A stretch of 64,000 nucleotides of DNA from Pseudomonas farsensis (GTDB lineage: Bacteria > Pseudomonadota > Gammaproteobacteria > Pseudomonadales > Pseudomonadaceae): NCBI RefSeq assembly GCF_014268805.2, contig NZ_JABWRF020000003.1:586501-650500 (forward strand), written 5' to 3'. Below are positions 8,313 to 16,953 of the stretch, in pieces. The first letter of the stretch is position 1; every line of letters begins with the position of its first letter. The notes beneath the pieces were generated by a model, which worked only from the letters and a program-made list of their open reading frames with translations, did not search any database and was not told the DNA's origin. Made by a program: the position numbers and the translations under genes.

Positions 8313-9248
8313 ATGACCTTTTCCTTTGTCGCCAAGGCGGGTGTCCTGCTGGTGTTCATCGCCAGCGTGCTGTACGTGCACCTGCGCGGCAAGGCCCGCC
8401 TGCCGGTGCTGCGCCAGTTCGTCAACCACTCGGCGCTGTTCGCACCGTACAACGCATTGATGTACCTGTTCTCCGGCGTGCCGTCCAAGCCCTACCTCGA
8501 CCGCCAGCGCTTCCCGGAGCTCGATGTGCTCAAGGACAACTGGCAGACCATCCGTGAGGAGGCCATGCGCCTGTTCGACGAGGGTTACATCCGCGCCGCC
8601 GAAAAAGACAACGACGCAGGCTTTGGTTCGTTCTTCAAGAAGGGCTGGAAGCGCTTTTACCTGAAGTGGTACGACAAACCGCTGCCATCGGCCGAAGCGC
8701 TGTGCCCGAAAACCGTCGAGCTGGTCAGCCGCATCCCTAACGTAAAAGGCGCAATGTTCGCCCTGTTGCCTGGCGGCAGCCACCTGAACCCGCACCGCGA
8801 CCCGTTTGCCGGCTCCCTGCGCTATCACTTGGGGCTGTCCACGCCGAACTCCGACAACTGCCGTATCTATGTCGACGGTGAGCCCTACGCCTGGCGCGAT
8901 GGCGAGGATGTGATGTTCGACGAGACCTACGTGCACTGGGTCAAGAACGAAACCGACGTCACTCGCGTCATCTTGTTCTGCGACGTCGAGCGCCCGCTCA
9001 ACAGCCCGCTGATGACCCGCATCAACCGCAGCGTCAGCGCCTTCCTCGGCCGTGCCACTGCGCCGCAGAACACCGACGAAGAGCGCGTTGGCGGCATCAA
9101 CCAGGCCTATGCCTGGAGCAAGCGCTTCAGCAACGTCATCAGCGCGCGGGTGAAAACCTTCAAACGCGCCAACCCCAAGGCCTACCGCGTGCTGCGGCCA
9201 GTGCTGGCGGTGCTGGTGGCTTACGCGCTGTATCGCTGGTTGTTCTGA
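8313..9248 (+). CDS. lpxO: LpxO-type lipid A 2-hydroxylase (Asp/Asn beta-hydroxylase fold)
   Basis: 311 residues from the ATG at 8313 with AAGGAG ahead. One N-terminal membrane helix (AGVLLVFIASVLYVHL) and a hydrophobic C-terminus (VLAVLVAYALYRWLF) fit an inner-membrane enzyme with a cytoplasmic catalytic domain. Fe(II)/2-oxoglutarate ligands are visible as H161-R-D163 (LNPHRDPF) and H208 (DETYVHWV). Members hydroxylate the secondary acyl chain of lipid A. Pseudomonads carry more than one homologue, so exact substrate specificity is inferred. Confidence 0.85.
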   Translation: MTFSFVAKAGVLLVFIASVLYVHLRGKARLPVLRQFVNHSALFAPYNALMYLFSGVPSKPYLDRQRFPELDVLKDNWQTIREEAMRLFDEGYIRAAEKDNDAGFGSFFKKGWKRFYLKWYDKPLPSAEALCPKTVELVSRIPNVKGAMFALLPGGSHLNPHRDPFAGSLRYHLGLSTPNSDNCRIYVDGEPYAWRDGEDVMFDETYVHWVKNETDVTRVILFCDVERPLNSPLMTRINRSVSAFLGRATAPQNTDEERVGGINQAYAWSKRFSNVISARVKTFKRANPKAYRVLRPVLAVLVAYALYRWLF

Positions 9249-9270
9249 TCAACCTTTGCATCTGATGGAA

Positions 9271-9292
9271 AAGGAGCAGCGTGCTGCTCCTT
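9271..9292. terminator. Hairpin between convergent lpxO and DMT transporter genes
   Basis: AAGGAGCAGC and GCTGCTCCTT form a perfect 10-bp stem with a 2-base apex. The flanking T/A runs are short, so it would be a modest terminator usable in both directions. Confidence 0.6.
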
Positions 9293-9312
9293 GTAATGCC
9301 GGCGGCGTACCC

Positions 9313-10188
9313 TCAGCGCTTGGCCGGGCGCAACACCAGCCACAACGCCACCCCGATCAACAGCCCGCCATACAGGTGCGCCATCGACAGTGGCTCATCC
9401 AGCAACCATGCCCCCCACAGTACGCCGAACGCCGGGATCAGGAAGGTCACGGTGGTGGCTTTGACCGGCCCGATTTCGCCGAGCAGGCGGAAATACAGGA
9501 TGTAGGCGAACGCTGTGCACACAAGGCCCAGGCCTAGCAGCGACCCCCACACCTGCCAACCGCCCCAGCTGGCCGGAGGCTGGGTGATAGCGCTCCAGGC
9601 AAACAGTGGGGTCAGCAGCAGGGTTGCGCCGAGCATGCTGCCGAGCGCTGAAAGACGGCTGTCCAGGTCGCTGACCCAGCGCCGGGCCAGGTAACCGGCA
9701 AAGCCGTAGCAGGTAGTTGCCGCCAGGCACGCCAGCGCGCCTTGCATAAGCGCCCAATCCAGCGCCACGGGGCCGGCGCCGCTGAGGATGCCGACGCCGA
9801 ACAGGCCGAGGAAGATGCCGCAGAGTTTGGGTAGCGTCATGGCCTCGCGGAAGAACAGCGCGCCGATCAGCACGCCCATCAGCGGGGTGGTGGCGTTGAA
9901 AATCGCCGAATAACCCGCTGGCAGTACCTGGGCGGCTACCGCGTAGAAGGTCGCGGGTATGCCTGAGTTGATCATGCCCAGTACCAGGCAGGCGCCGAGT
10001 TTGCCCTGGAAGTCCCAGCGCACCCGCGCCAGCGTGACGATAGCCACCAGCCCCAGGCAGGCGATGGAGACGCGCAGGAACGCCGTCGGCACGGTGCCGA
10101 GCACCGGGGCGATGATGCGCATGAACAGAAAGCTCGCGCCCCAGACAGCGGCAAGGGTCAGCAGGCGGGCAAGGGCGATGGGCGTCAC
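9313..10188 (-). CDS. DMT-superfamily (EamA) transporter
   Basis: 291 residues with about ten hydrophobic segments in two EamA repeats (first: LTLAAVWGASFLFMRIIAPVL; second: MQGALACLAATTCYGFAGYL). The end of the second repeat has the conserved VCTAFAYILYFRLLGEIGPV and FLIPAFGVLWGAWLLDEPL. The family exports amino acids or other small metabolites; the substrate is not identifiable. It is monocistronic, convergent with lpxO, and its upstream region is filled by a large repeat. Confidence 0.9.
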   Translation of the reverse strand: MTPIALARLLTLAAVWGASFLFMRIIAPVLGTVPTAFLRVSIACLGLVAIVTLARVRWDFQGKLGACLVLGMINSGIPATFYAVAAQVLPAGYSAIFNATTPLMGVLIGALFFREAMTLPKLCGIFLGLFGVGILSGAGPVALDWALMQGALACLAATTCYGFAGYLARRWVSDLDSRLSALGSMLGATLLLTPLFAWSAITQPPASWGGWQVWGSLLGLGLVCTAFAYILYFRLLGEIGPVKATTVTFLIPAFGVLWGAWLLDEPLSMAHLYGGLLIGVALWLVLRPAKR

Positions 10189-10571
10189 GGCGGTCTCCGG
10201 CGGTAGGGCAGGGGCAGGAGTTTACGTCAGTGGGTGGGAGATCCTCTGGTTTTTTGTACAAGCCAGTTCTCGCCAGATATATCTCCTTGTGGCGAGCGGG
10301 CTTGTCCCGCGTTGGGCTGCGCAGCAGCCCTGAAAACCCAAGGGTAATCCTCAGGGCTGCTGCGCAGCCCAACGCGGGACAAGCCCGCTCGCCACAACTC
10401 TCTGTTAATTTTCACAGGATTGGGTTCAACCAGCAATGTAGTGGTTGAGCACGGCCTGCGTGGGGGCGGGCTTGCTCGGAAGGCAGAACCACCGCAATTT
10501 GGCCGTCGCCGGCCCCGAAAAAGCCGCAGCCGACTAATCTCTCTAGCTCACCCCTGCGCGAGATCGCCCGC
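10189..10571. repeat. Gap dominated by composite repeat R1, copy 1
   Basis: Gene-free stretch between the DMT transporter and aceK. R1 spans about 10232-10455. It has a GTGGGAGAT end, a TTTGTACAAGCCAGTTCTCG segment, a long palindrome (arms 10287-10333 and 10351-10397, 47 bp each, apparently perfect, 17-nt loop), then AGGATTGGGTTCAACC and a terminal GGTTGAGCACGGC. A REP-like GCGGGCTTGCTCGGAAGGC follows at about 10467-10500. Whatever promoter aceK uses must lie in or after this repeat. Confidence 0.85.
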
Positions 10572-12287
10572 ATGGCACAGCCCTGGCCCGCCGTCGACAT
10601 CGCGCGGATGATCCTCGATGGCTTCGACGACTACCGCGAGCACTTTCGCAGCATCACCCTGGGTGCCCGCGAACGCTTCGAGCAGGCGCGCTGGCAGGCT
10701 ATCCAGCAGGCCGCCGCGGCGCGGATAACCCTGTACGAAGAAAAGGTCACCGAGGTCAACGGCTGGCTACGCCAGGCCTTTGCTACCCAGGGGTTGATGG
10801 AGGTAGAGCACTGGCCGCAGGTCAAGCATGCCTACATCCAGTTGATCGACCCGCGCCTGGACGATGAGCTGGCCGAAACCTGGTACAACTCGCTGTTCTG
10901 CAGCCTGTTCAGCCACGACCAGATCAGCGATACCTGCATGTTCATCCATAGCACCCGCCCGCCGCAGCGTAGCCACCAGCGCGCTGCGCAGACTCGCAGG
11001 TACAGCCAGCCAGCAGGGGTCGAAAGCCTGTTGCGCGCAATCTTCGCCGATCATGCCTTCAACGTGCCGTTCGCTGACCTTGAGGCTGACCTGGCGCGGT
11101 TACTCCAGCAGTTGCGCGACAGCGTGCCGGACTGGGTGTGCAAAGACCCGGCATTGACCGCCGAACTGTTCACCCCGGTGCTGTACCGCAACAAAGGCGC
11201 CTACCTGCTGGGCCGGCTGTACAACGCCGATGAACAGTGGCCGCTGGTCATCGCGCTGGTGCATCGCGAAGGGCACGGCATCGTCGCCGATACGCTGATC
11301 ACCGATGAGGCCGAGGTATCGATCATCTTCTCCTTCACCCGCTCGTACTTCATGGTCGATGTGCCAGTGCCGGCGGAGTTCGTCAATTTTCTCAAGCGCA
11401 TTTTGCCCGGCAAGCACATTGCCGAGCTGTACACCTCTATTGGCTTTTACAAGCACGGAAAATCGGAGTTCTACCGCGCCCTGATCAACCACCTGGCCCA
11501 CAGCGACGACCGCTTTGTCATGGCCGCAGGGGTGCGGGGCATGGTGATGAGCGTGTTCACGCTGCCCGGTTTCAACACCGTGTTCAAGGTCATCAAGGAC
11601 CGTTTTTCACCCTCCAAGACTGTCAACCGTGCCACGGTGATCGAAAAATACCGCCTGGTGAAAAGCGTCGACAGAGTGGGCCGTATGGCCGATACCCAGG
11701 AGTTTGCCGATTTTCGCTTCCCGCTGGCCAAGTTCGAGCCTGAGTGCCTGGCTGAATTGCTGGAGGTCGCGCCCTCCACCGTGGTGCTTGAGGGCGATAC
11801 CGTACTGATCCGCCACTGTTGGACCGAGCGGCGCATGACCCCGCTCAACCTGTACCTGGAGCAAGCCAGCGAAGCCCAGGTGCTGGAGGCCCTGGAAGAC
11901 TATGGGCTGGCCATCAAGCAACTGGCGGCGGCGAATATTTTCCCCGGCGACATGCTGCTGAAGAACTTCGGCGTTACCCGCCATGGCCGTGTGGTGTTCT
12001 ACGACTACGACGAGATCAGCTACCTGACCGAGGTTAACTTCCGGCACATTCCGCCGCCGCGCCACCCCGAAGACGAAATGTCGGGCGAGCCTTGGTATTC
12101 GATTGGCCCGCACGATGTGTTCCCGGAAGAGTTTCCGCCGTTTCTGTTCGCCGATATGGGCCAGCGGCGCTTGTTCAGCCGTTTGCACGGCGACCTGTAC
12201 GACGCCGGCTACTGGCAGGGGCTGCAAGAGGCGATTCGCGCGGGGAAGGTGATTGATGTGTTTCCGTATCGTCGCAAGGGGCGCTGA
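10572..12287 (+). CDS. aceK: Isocitrate dehydrogenase kinase/phosphatase
   Basis: 571 residues, the usual length. AceK phosphorylates and dephosphorylates isocitrate dehydrogenase, diverting carbon to the glyoxylate shunt on acetate or fatty acids. The ATP-binding signature AAGVRGMVMSVFTLP (318-332) and the kinase-like catalytic segment FPGDMLLKNFGV with D460/N465 and YDYDE around D478 are present. ATG 10572 is the only start consistent with the conserved N-terminus (PWPAVDIARMILDGFDDYRE). It is not next to aceA or aceB, so it is not in an ace operon of the enterobacterial type. Confidence 0.95.
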   Translation: MAQPWPAVDIARMILDGFDDYREHFRSITLGARERFEQARWQAIQQAAAARITLYEEKVTEVNGWLRQAFATQGLMEVEHWPQVKHAYIQLIDPRLDDELAETWYNSLFCSLFSHDQISDTCMFIHSTRPPQRSHQRAAQTRRYSQPAGVESLLRAIFADHAFNVPFADLEADLARLLQQLRDSVPDWVCKDPALTAELFTPVLYRNKGAYLLGRLYNADEQWPLVIALVHREGHGIVADTLITDEAEVSIIFSFTRSYFMVDVPVPAEFVNFLKRILPGKHIAELYTSIGFYKHGKSEFYRALINHLAHSDDRFVMAAGVRGMVMSVFTLPGFNTVFKVIKDRFSPSKTVNRATVIEKYRLVKSVDRVGRMADTQEFADFRFPLAKFEPECLAELLEVAPSTVVLEGDTVLIRHCWTERRMTPLNLYLEQASEAQVLEALEDYGLAIKQLAAANIFPGDMLLKNFGVTRHGRVVFYDYDEISYLTEVNFRHIPPPRHPEDEMSGEPWYSIGPHDVFPEEFPPFLFADMGQRRLFSRLHGDLYDAGYWQGLQEAIRAGKVIDVFPYRRKGR

Positions 12288-12289
12288 GG

Positions 12290-12313
12290 TGTGGCAGCGG
12301 CGTCGCTGCCACA
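12290..12313. terminator. Hairpin between convergent aceK and EF-hand gene
   Basis: TGTGGCAGCG and CGCTGCCACA form a perfect 10-bp stem with a 4-base loop, just after the aceK stop and before the stop of the opposing gene. Confidence 0.6.
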
Positions 12314-12325
12314 TTCTGGCTTGAC

Positions 12326-12679
12326 TCAGAGCACTTTCAAGGCCATCTGGGCGCCGGCCTTGAGGTACTCGAGTTGCGAGACAAGCGCATCGCGAACGAT
12401 GGCCGCTCCGGTGCCGCTGAGCTTGGCTTTTTTCGCATCCACAACCGCCAGTTGCAGCAACTGCATGGTCACATCCACCGAGTGCATGTAAGCGGTCAGG
12501 TTGCTGTTGCGCTTGCCGAAGAGCTCGACCAGTTTTTCCATGCGTTTGTCGGCGTCGTCACGCAACGACTGGAATTCGGTCACGGTAATTTTTCCGTCGG
12601 CATTCACGTCGCTGAGAAGCGCCTCCAGCGATGCGGATTGGAAAAGGTTGTACTCCAGATTGGGCAGGTCGGTTTTCAT
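12326..12679 (-). CDS. Small EF-hand-containing protein
   Basis: 117 residues with no signal peptide. Residues 24-35 (DVNADGKITVTE) match a canonical 12-residue EF-hand loop: acidic or polar ligands at positions 1, 3 and 5, Gly at 6, Ile at 8 and Glu at 12. Flanking helices are LEALLS and FQSLRDDADKRMEKLV. Only one loop is obvious; the rest is amphipathic helix without a second hand. Calcium binding is inferred from the motif. It is flanked by aceK (convergent) and a lipoprotein gene on the same strand. Confidence 0.7.
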   Translation of the reverse strand: MKTDLPNLEYNLFQSASLEALLSDVNADGKITVTEFQSLRDDADKRMEKLVELFGKRNSNLTAYMHSVDVTMQLLQLAVVDAKKAKLSGTGAAIVRDALVSQLEYLKAGAQMALKVL

Positions 12680-12795
12680 GCGCTGATCTCGGTAGGGAAC
12701 AAGAAATTGCCGGGCACCGGCATACGCAATCTGCCCCAGCCTGCATCAGCACCTGCGGTGAATAATCACTACCTTGGCCTGCGCAAGTGAGTGCC

Positions 12796-13662
12796 TCAAC
12801 CGGCCACCTTCAGGCATTTCAACTCACTGAAATCGGTGCGCACCTTGCTCAGCCGCTGTTCAAGCAGCGCCCGCTGCTGCGGGGTGCTCTGTTTCATCAG
12901 GTCCACCAGCAGGCTGCGCGCCTGTTGCTCGGTGTTCTGGAAGGCAGCCCTGTAGGCCGGCGTCCACAGGCTTTCCTTGCGCTGCAGCAACTGCGCAAGG
13001 CGTGGCTCAAAGCTTGGGCTGCTGCGCTGGTCCATCACCAGAACCAGTTGCTGCTGCCAGTGCGCGCGGTTGGCGATCCACTGGCTGTTCTGGTCGCCCA
13101 GGGCCTGGGACCAGCTTTTGACCCGCTGGCGCTGCTGCGCGGTGAGTTCGCCCAGCCAAGGCTGCAAGCGTTTCTGCATGCGCGTTGCACGCTTTTCGAC
13201 CTGCTCGGGCAACGGCGTGTCCACGTACTCTTTCTGGCGCTGGGCAATGTCGTCACGAAACGCCTGGCGCATCTCTGCCACCTGGCGGTCGCTCATGCCG
13301 CGCAGCAATTCGGTGGCCGACGGTGTCACCTGTTCGGCAACCCGGCCGATCGCCTCGCGGGCCTCTGCGGTGCGCTGCTGCAGCGCCTGGTCGGTGACGG
13401 CGTTGTCGGCCACCATCTGGCGGACGCGGTCGAGCCAGTCGAGGTAGCCGGGCAACTGCGTGGTGCAGTGCCAGGCCAGGTGGGTTTTCAGCCGCTCGTC
13501 GAGCAGGCTCTTCTGCTCGCGGTTCATGTCCAGGTAGTCGCCTAGCGACCACGGCACAAGGCGGTCGAGGTTGCGGTAGGCCAGGTCGATACGGCTGCAG
13601 GCGCCAAGCGCCAGGGCGCAAGCGATGAAGGTGAGCAGGGCTTTGGTCAGGCGTGACTGCAT
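12796..13662 (-). CDS. DUF6279-type lipoprotein
   Basis: 288 residues from the ATG at 13662 (AAGGA 13 bases upstream), rather than the longer in-frame start at 13722. The lipoprotein signal is MQSRLTKALLTFIACALALG, then AC with the lipobox cysteine. The mature part is strongly helical and Gln/Arg-rich (RNLDRLVPWSLGDYLDMNRE, LQQRTAEAREAIGRVAEQV). This is a common periplasmic lipoprotein family in Pseudomonas with no assigned function. A shared 'R-x-L-D-x-L-V-P-W' start after the lipobox guided the family call, from memory. Confidence 0.7.
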   Translation of the reverse strand: MQSRLTKALLTFIACALALGACSRIDLAYRNLDRLVPWSLGDYLDMNREQKSLLDERLKTHLAWHCTTQLPGYLDWLDRVRQMVADNAVTDQALQQRTAEAREAIGRVAEQVTPSATELLRGMSDRQVAEMRQAFRDDIAQRQKEYVDTPLPEQVEKRATRMQKRLQPWLGELTAQQRQRVKSWSQALGDQNSQWIANRAHWQQQLVLVMDQRSSPSFEPRLAQLLQRKESLWTPAYRAAFQNTEQQARSLLVDLMKQSTPQQRALLEQRLSKVRTDFSELKCLKVAG

Positions 13663-13781
13663 GAGCGGATCCTTGCAAGGGCTGGCCAGGCGATAGACGC
13701 AAGGTAAGCGCGGCGGTTCCACCCGGGCGGGCGAACGGGTCAGGTGTTAGAATAGCCGCCTTGTCTGGAGGATCTTCACAA

Positions 13782-14618
13782 ATGGCTCTGCTTGGGCGTT
13801 ACAACAGTTTGCAAATCGTTAAACACGTAGAGTTCGGCCTGTACCTGGACGGCGGCGCCGATGGCGAAATCCTGCTGCCGCGCCGCTACTTCCCCAAGGA
13901 CGCCGAGCTTGAACTCGACGACTGGCTGAACGTGTTCATCTACCTGGACAGCGAAGACCAGCTGATCGCGACCACCGAAAAACCCAAGATGCAGGTCGGC
14001 GAGTTCGCCAGCCTGAAGGTCAAGGACATCAACGGCTCGGGCATCTTCCTCGACTGGGGCCTGTCCAAGGACTTGCTGATGCCTTACTCCGAAGAGTCGC
14101 GGCCGCTGAAGGTCGGCGACTACTGCGTGGTGCACGCCTACCTGGACAAGCGCACCCGTCGCCCTACCGCCACCGCCAAGCTGGACCGCTACCTGGACAC
14201 CACCCCAGCCGACTACAAGGTCGGGCAGCCGGTGGAACTGCTGGTTGCCGGCGAAACGCCGATGGGCTTCAAGGCCATCATCAACAACCGCCATTGGGGC
14301 CTGATCCACAAGAACGAGGTGTTCAAGTTCCTGCGCTCGGGCATGCACGAGAAGGGGTTCATCAAGGAAGTGCGCCACGACGGCAAGATCGCCCTGAGCC
14401 TGCAACCTGTGGGGCAAGCCCTGGCTGAAGGCCTCAATGAGCAGATCATGCAGCGCCTGGATGCAGCCGGTGGCGTATTGCCGGTGTGCGACAAGAGCGA
14501 CCCGGCGGTCATCAGCCAGATGTTCAATGTCAGCAAGGGCAACTTCAAGAAGGCGATTGGCGCGCTATTCAAGCAGGGCTTGATCGTCATCCATGACGAC
14601 CGGATCGAGCGGGCCTGA
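13782..14618 (+). CDS. cvfB: CvfB-like S1-domain RNA-binding protein
   Basis: 278 residues from ATG 13782, preceded by CTGGAGGATCTTCACAA; a TTAGAAT -10-like box lies at 13747-13753. S1-type OB folds are read at about residues 60-135 (VGEFASLKVKDINGSGIFLD) and 140-220. A C-terminal winged-helix-like segment (FNVSKGNFKKAIGALFKQGL) ends the protein. CvfB (conserved virulence factor B) proteins bind RNA; the biological target in Pseudomonas is not established. Its stop codon directly abuts the stop of the opposing gene (TGATCA at 14616-14621). Confidence 0.85.
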   Translation: MALLGRYNSLQIVKHVEFGLYLDGGADGEILLPRRYFPKDAELELDDWLNVFIYLDSEDQLIATTEKPKMQVGEFASLKVKDINGSGIFLDWGLSKDLLMPYSEESRPLKVGDYCVVHAYLDKRTRRPTATAKLDRYLDTTPADYKVGQPVELLVAGETPMGFKAIINNRHWGLIHKNEVFKFLRSGMHEKGFIKEVRHDGKIALSLQPVGQALAEGLNEQIMQRLDAAGGVLPVCDKSDPAVISQMFNVSKGNFKKAIGALFKQGLIVIHDDRIERA

Positions 14619-14999
14619 TCAGGCCTGCACGAAGGTGCTGAAATCCAGCTGCTCGCCGCCTGGGCGGGTGTCGCGCAGCAGTGAGTCGCGGTCGGCGCTC
14701 AGTGCCAGGCTGATGGTCGAGCGGCGTTTACCGGGGTTGCGCACTTCCATCTGCTCCTGGTGAGCCTTGAGGAAGTTGACCGGCACCTTCAGGTGCTGCA
14801 ACTCATCGGTTTCGGGGGTGTGCAGCAGCAGGTTGACCCAGTCGGGCTGGCCTTTGCGCAGCAGCGCTACCGGCACTTCGAACCACCACAGGTTGCGTTT
14901 GCTGTCGAGGATGGCGAACAAGGTGTTGGCACTGGTCAGTACCGGCTTGCTCATCGCCTGGTTGCGGCGGGCGATGGCGCTGGGTTTATCGAGTTTCAT
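14619..14999 (-). CDS. Hypothetical protein, 126 aa
   Basis: I do not recognise a family. ATG 14999 (CAGGAACCTGC upstream) is preferred; ATG 14954 (MSKPVLTSANTLF) is a possible internal start, and the frame extends upstream through repeat DNA to 15152. There is no signal peptide or membrane helix. The middle has the pattern of a small beta-rich fold (TLFAILDSKRNLWWFEVPVA, WVNLLLHTPE). The tail is Arg/Ser-rich. Codon use resembles the neighbours, so it is probably a genuine Pseudomonas gene. A short bidirectional arrangement with cvfB leaves no room for a terminator. Confidence 0.6.
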   Translation of the reverse strand: MKLDKPSAIARRNQAMSKPVLTSANTLFAILDSKRNLWWFEVPVALLRKGQPDWVNLLLHTPETDELQHLKVPVNFLKAHQEQMEVRNPGKRRSTISLALSADRDSLLRDTRPGGEQLDFSTFVQA

Positions 15000-15094
15000 G
15001 CAGGTTCCTGCGGGTTGACGCCAGAAAGGCCCGACATTGTGCGGCTCTGCTGATCGCGGGGCAAGCCCGCTCGGGCCGGGGTCGCCGATTGGCG

Positions 15095-15204
15095 TAGGAG
15101 CGGCCTTGTGTCGCGAACGGGCTGCGCAGCAGCCCCAGGATTTCGACCTCACTCAAAATCGTCGGGGCTGCTGCGCAGCCCGTTCGCCACAAGGCCCGCT
15201 CCTA
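15095..15204. repeat. Long REP-type palindrome, family A copy 1
   Basis: Imperfect inverted repeat. TAGGAGCGGCCTTGTGTCGC with GGGCTGCGCAGCAGCCCC (15095-15136) pairs with 15164-15204 across a 27-nt loop. Similar elements are at 37239-37355 and 56194-56310. The 15054-15073 stretch (CGCGGGGCAAGCCCGCTCGG) just before it is another REP half. Confidence 0.8.
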
Positions 15205-15242
15205 CACAGACTGTGGTACGCGACAATAGGCAAGCACTACGC

Positions 15243-16712
15243 TCAGCGGCGCAGTGGCTGGCTCAGCTCCGAAGTGGCGCCGTCTGCCGTGGTCACTGTG
15301 GCGGTAAAGCTGTGTAGCCCCTCGGCCTGCCCCAGCACCTGGCTGAAACGCGCCTGGCCTTGGGCATCACTGTTCACCAACACCTCGCCCAGATACTGCT
15401 CAGCCTCGGTCGCATTCGCCGCCGCGTTGCCAAACACCTCCACCCGCAGCAGGCTCGACGCAGGGCCTTGCACCTCGCCACGCAGCACATTGCCGTCAAG
15501 CGCCGTCAGCGTTGGCGGCTGCTGGTTATGGTTGGGCAGCGGTTGGCAAGGCGCAGGCTCGCCTTTGGCGTCGCAAATAATCGCCTGGTCCTTTTTCGGC
15601 AGGTCCGCGCCGACACCGCGAGAGCCCACATACAGCGCGTGAGCCTGGGCCGGTACCCCGAAGACAATCGCCCCGGTGCGCTGGTCTGGCACGCATGAGC
15701 CGCCGGCCTCGCAGCGGCGGATATCCTGGCTGTTGCTCCAGATACGGTTGGCGCTCAGGCGGGTGGCGGTCACCTCAGGCTCCGGGCGCAGCGCCACGCC
15801 GATGCGGTTGCCATGGATCAGGTTGCCGTCAAGGATGTTGCCCTCGCCGGTCACGCTGACGCCGATGGAGTTGCCGGTGAAGCTGTTGCCCGCCAGGTAA
15901 TTGCGCTTGCCCCAGTTGATCTGCAAGCCATCGGAGTAGTTCTCGAAGCGGTTGCGCACCACGCTGTTGTCGTTGCCCAGCAGAATCTCGATGCCCTGGG
16001 AGGGCTCAGGGTTGGCGGCGGTGGAGCGGAACAGGTTGTCGGCCACCAGGTTGAAGGCGGCGCCGCGAGTCAGCTCCAGGCCGTCGCCGTTGTCGACCAG
16101 TTGGTTGCGCAGCACCTTGTTGTTATTGGTAGTGGTGGCGGTCGGGTTACCAGCGCCGTCATCGCCGGTCAGCATGACCCCGGCGCCGCCCTTGTTGGCG
16201 GTGATGCGGTTGTCTTCGATGACGTTGTTGCTGGCGCGGTTGACCAGGATGCCGATGCAGAAATTACGCACCTCCAGGCCCTGGATGTGTACGCCTTGGG
16301 TATCACGCAGCACCAGCCCCCGCTGGGTGGTGGTGCGCACGTTGGTGCCGAACTGGCCAGGCACCGCGCCTGGGCAGGTGCGCACGCCCTGGTCCTTGAT
16401 ATAGCCGCTGCCGTCGATGGCCACATACTGGCCTTCACGCGCCCACGGCTGGCCACTCAGGCTGACTGGCCCCTTGATTTCCGGCAGTGGCCGCGAGGGC
16501 CTGATCACATAGGGCGGCGTGCCCAGGGCGGCGATCTCGATGCGGTAGTGGCCGGGGTTCTGGTTGCTGGTTTCGATGGCCCAGCGCAGGGTGCCGGGCT
16601 GGCCGTCGTCGGTGTAGCGCTCGACGGTCAGGGTTTGCACGGCGGCAGGGGCTGCGAGGGCGGGCAGGGGGAGTAGCGGCAAAAGGGCTGCGAGCGCAGG
16701 CATCAAACGCAT
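15243..16712 (-). CDS. Secreted right-handed parallel beta-helix protein
   Basis: 489 residues. The signal peptide is MRLMPALAALLPLLPLPALA, cleaved near ALA-AP. From about residue 30 to 340 there are PbH1/NosD-type coils with asparagine ladders (GIEILLGNDNSVVRNRFENY, NYLAGNSFTGNSIGVSVTGE). The C-terminal ~110 residues look like an Ig-like or CBM-like domain (LLRVEVFGNAAANATEAEQY, LHSFTATVTTADGATSEL). Related proteins include polysaccharide lyases, epimerases and NosD-like proteins. No catalytic residues can be assigned, so a carbohydrate role is inference. The gene stands alone. Confidence 0.75.
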   Translation of the reverse strand: MRLMPALAALLPLLPLPALAAPAAVQTLTVERYTDDGQPGTLRWAIETSNQNPGHYRIEIAALGTPPYVIRPSRPLPEIKGPVSLSGQPWAREGQYVAIDGSGYIKDQGVRTCPGAVPGQFGTNVRTTTQRGLVLRDTQGVHIQGLEVRNFCIGILVNRASNNVIEDNRITANKGGAGVMLTGDDGAGNPTATTTNNNKVLRNQLVDNGDGLELTRGAAFNLVADNLFRSTAANPEPSQGIEILLGNDNSVVRNRFENYSDGLQINWGKRNYLAGNSFTGNSIGVSVTGEGNILDGNLIHGNRIGVALRPEPEVTATRLSANRIWSNSQDIRRCEAGGSCVPDQRTGAIVFGVPAQAHALYVGSRGVGADLPKKDQAIICDAKGEPAPCQPLPNHNQQPPTLTALDGNVLRGEVQGPASSLLRVEVFGNAAANATEAEQYLGEVLVNSDAQGQARFSQVLGQAEGLHSFTATVTTADGATSELSQPLRR

Positions 16713-16953
16713 GGGGCGAGGTTCCAGTCACTGTTGTTGTTATGCGGCGCGCCGGCAAGGGCGGCCTGTCTGAGGGCGATTCTAGGGCAGGGCGCTTGCC
16801 TGGCGGCGTCTGGGCAGCGGATTCGGTGCGATATTCGCCCGCTGTTTACCGTTCGGCTGTTGCCAGCCAAACGCATTGAAACTCTTGCGAAGGTGCGAAG
16901 GTCGATCCATTGTCGGCACGATTTCCCGTGCCTCTTTAGCAAGGAGTCATCCC

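Noticed and set aside
10189..10571. The long palindrome considered as an IS or MITE end with target duplication
   Set aside because: No transposase and no flanking direct repeat could be read; it matches a dispersed repeat family in the same window.
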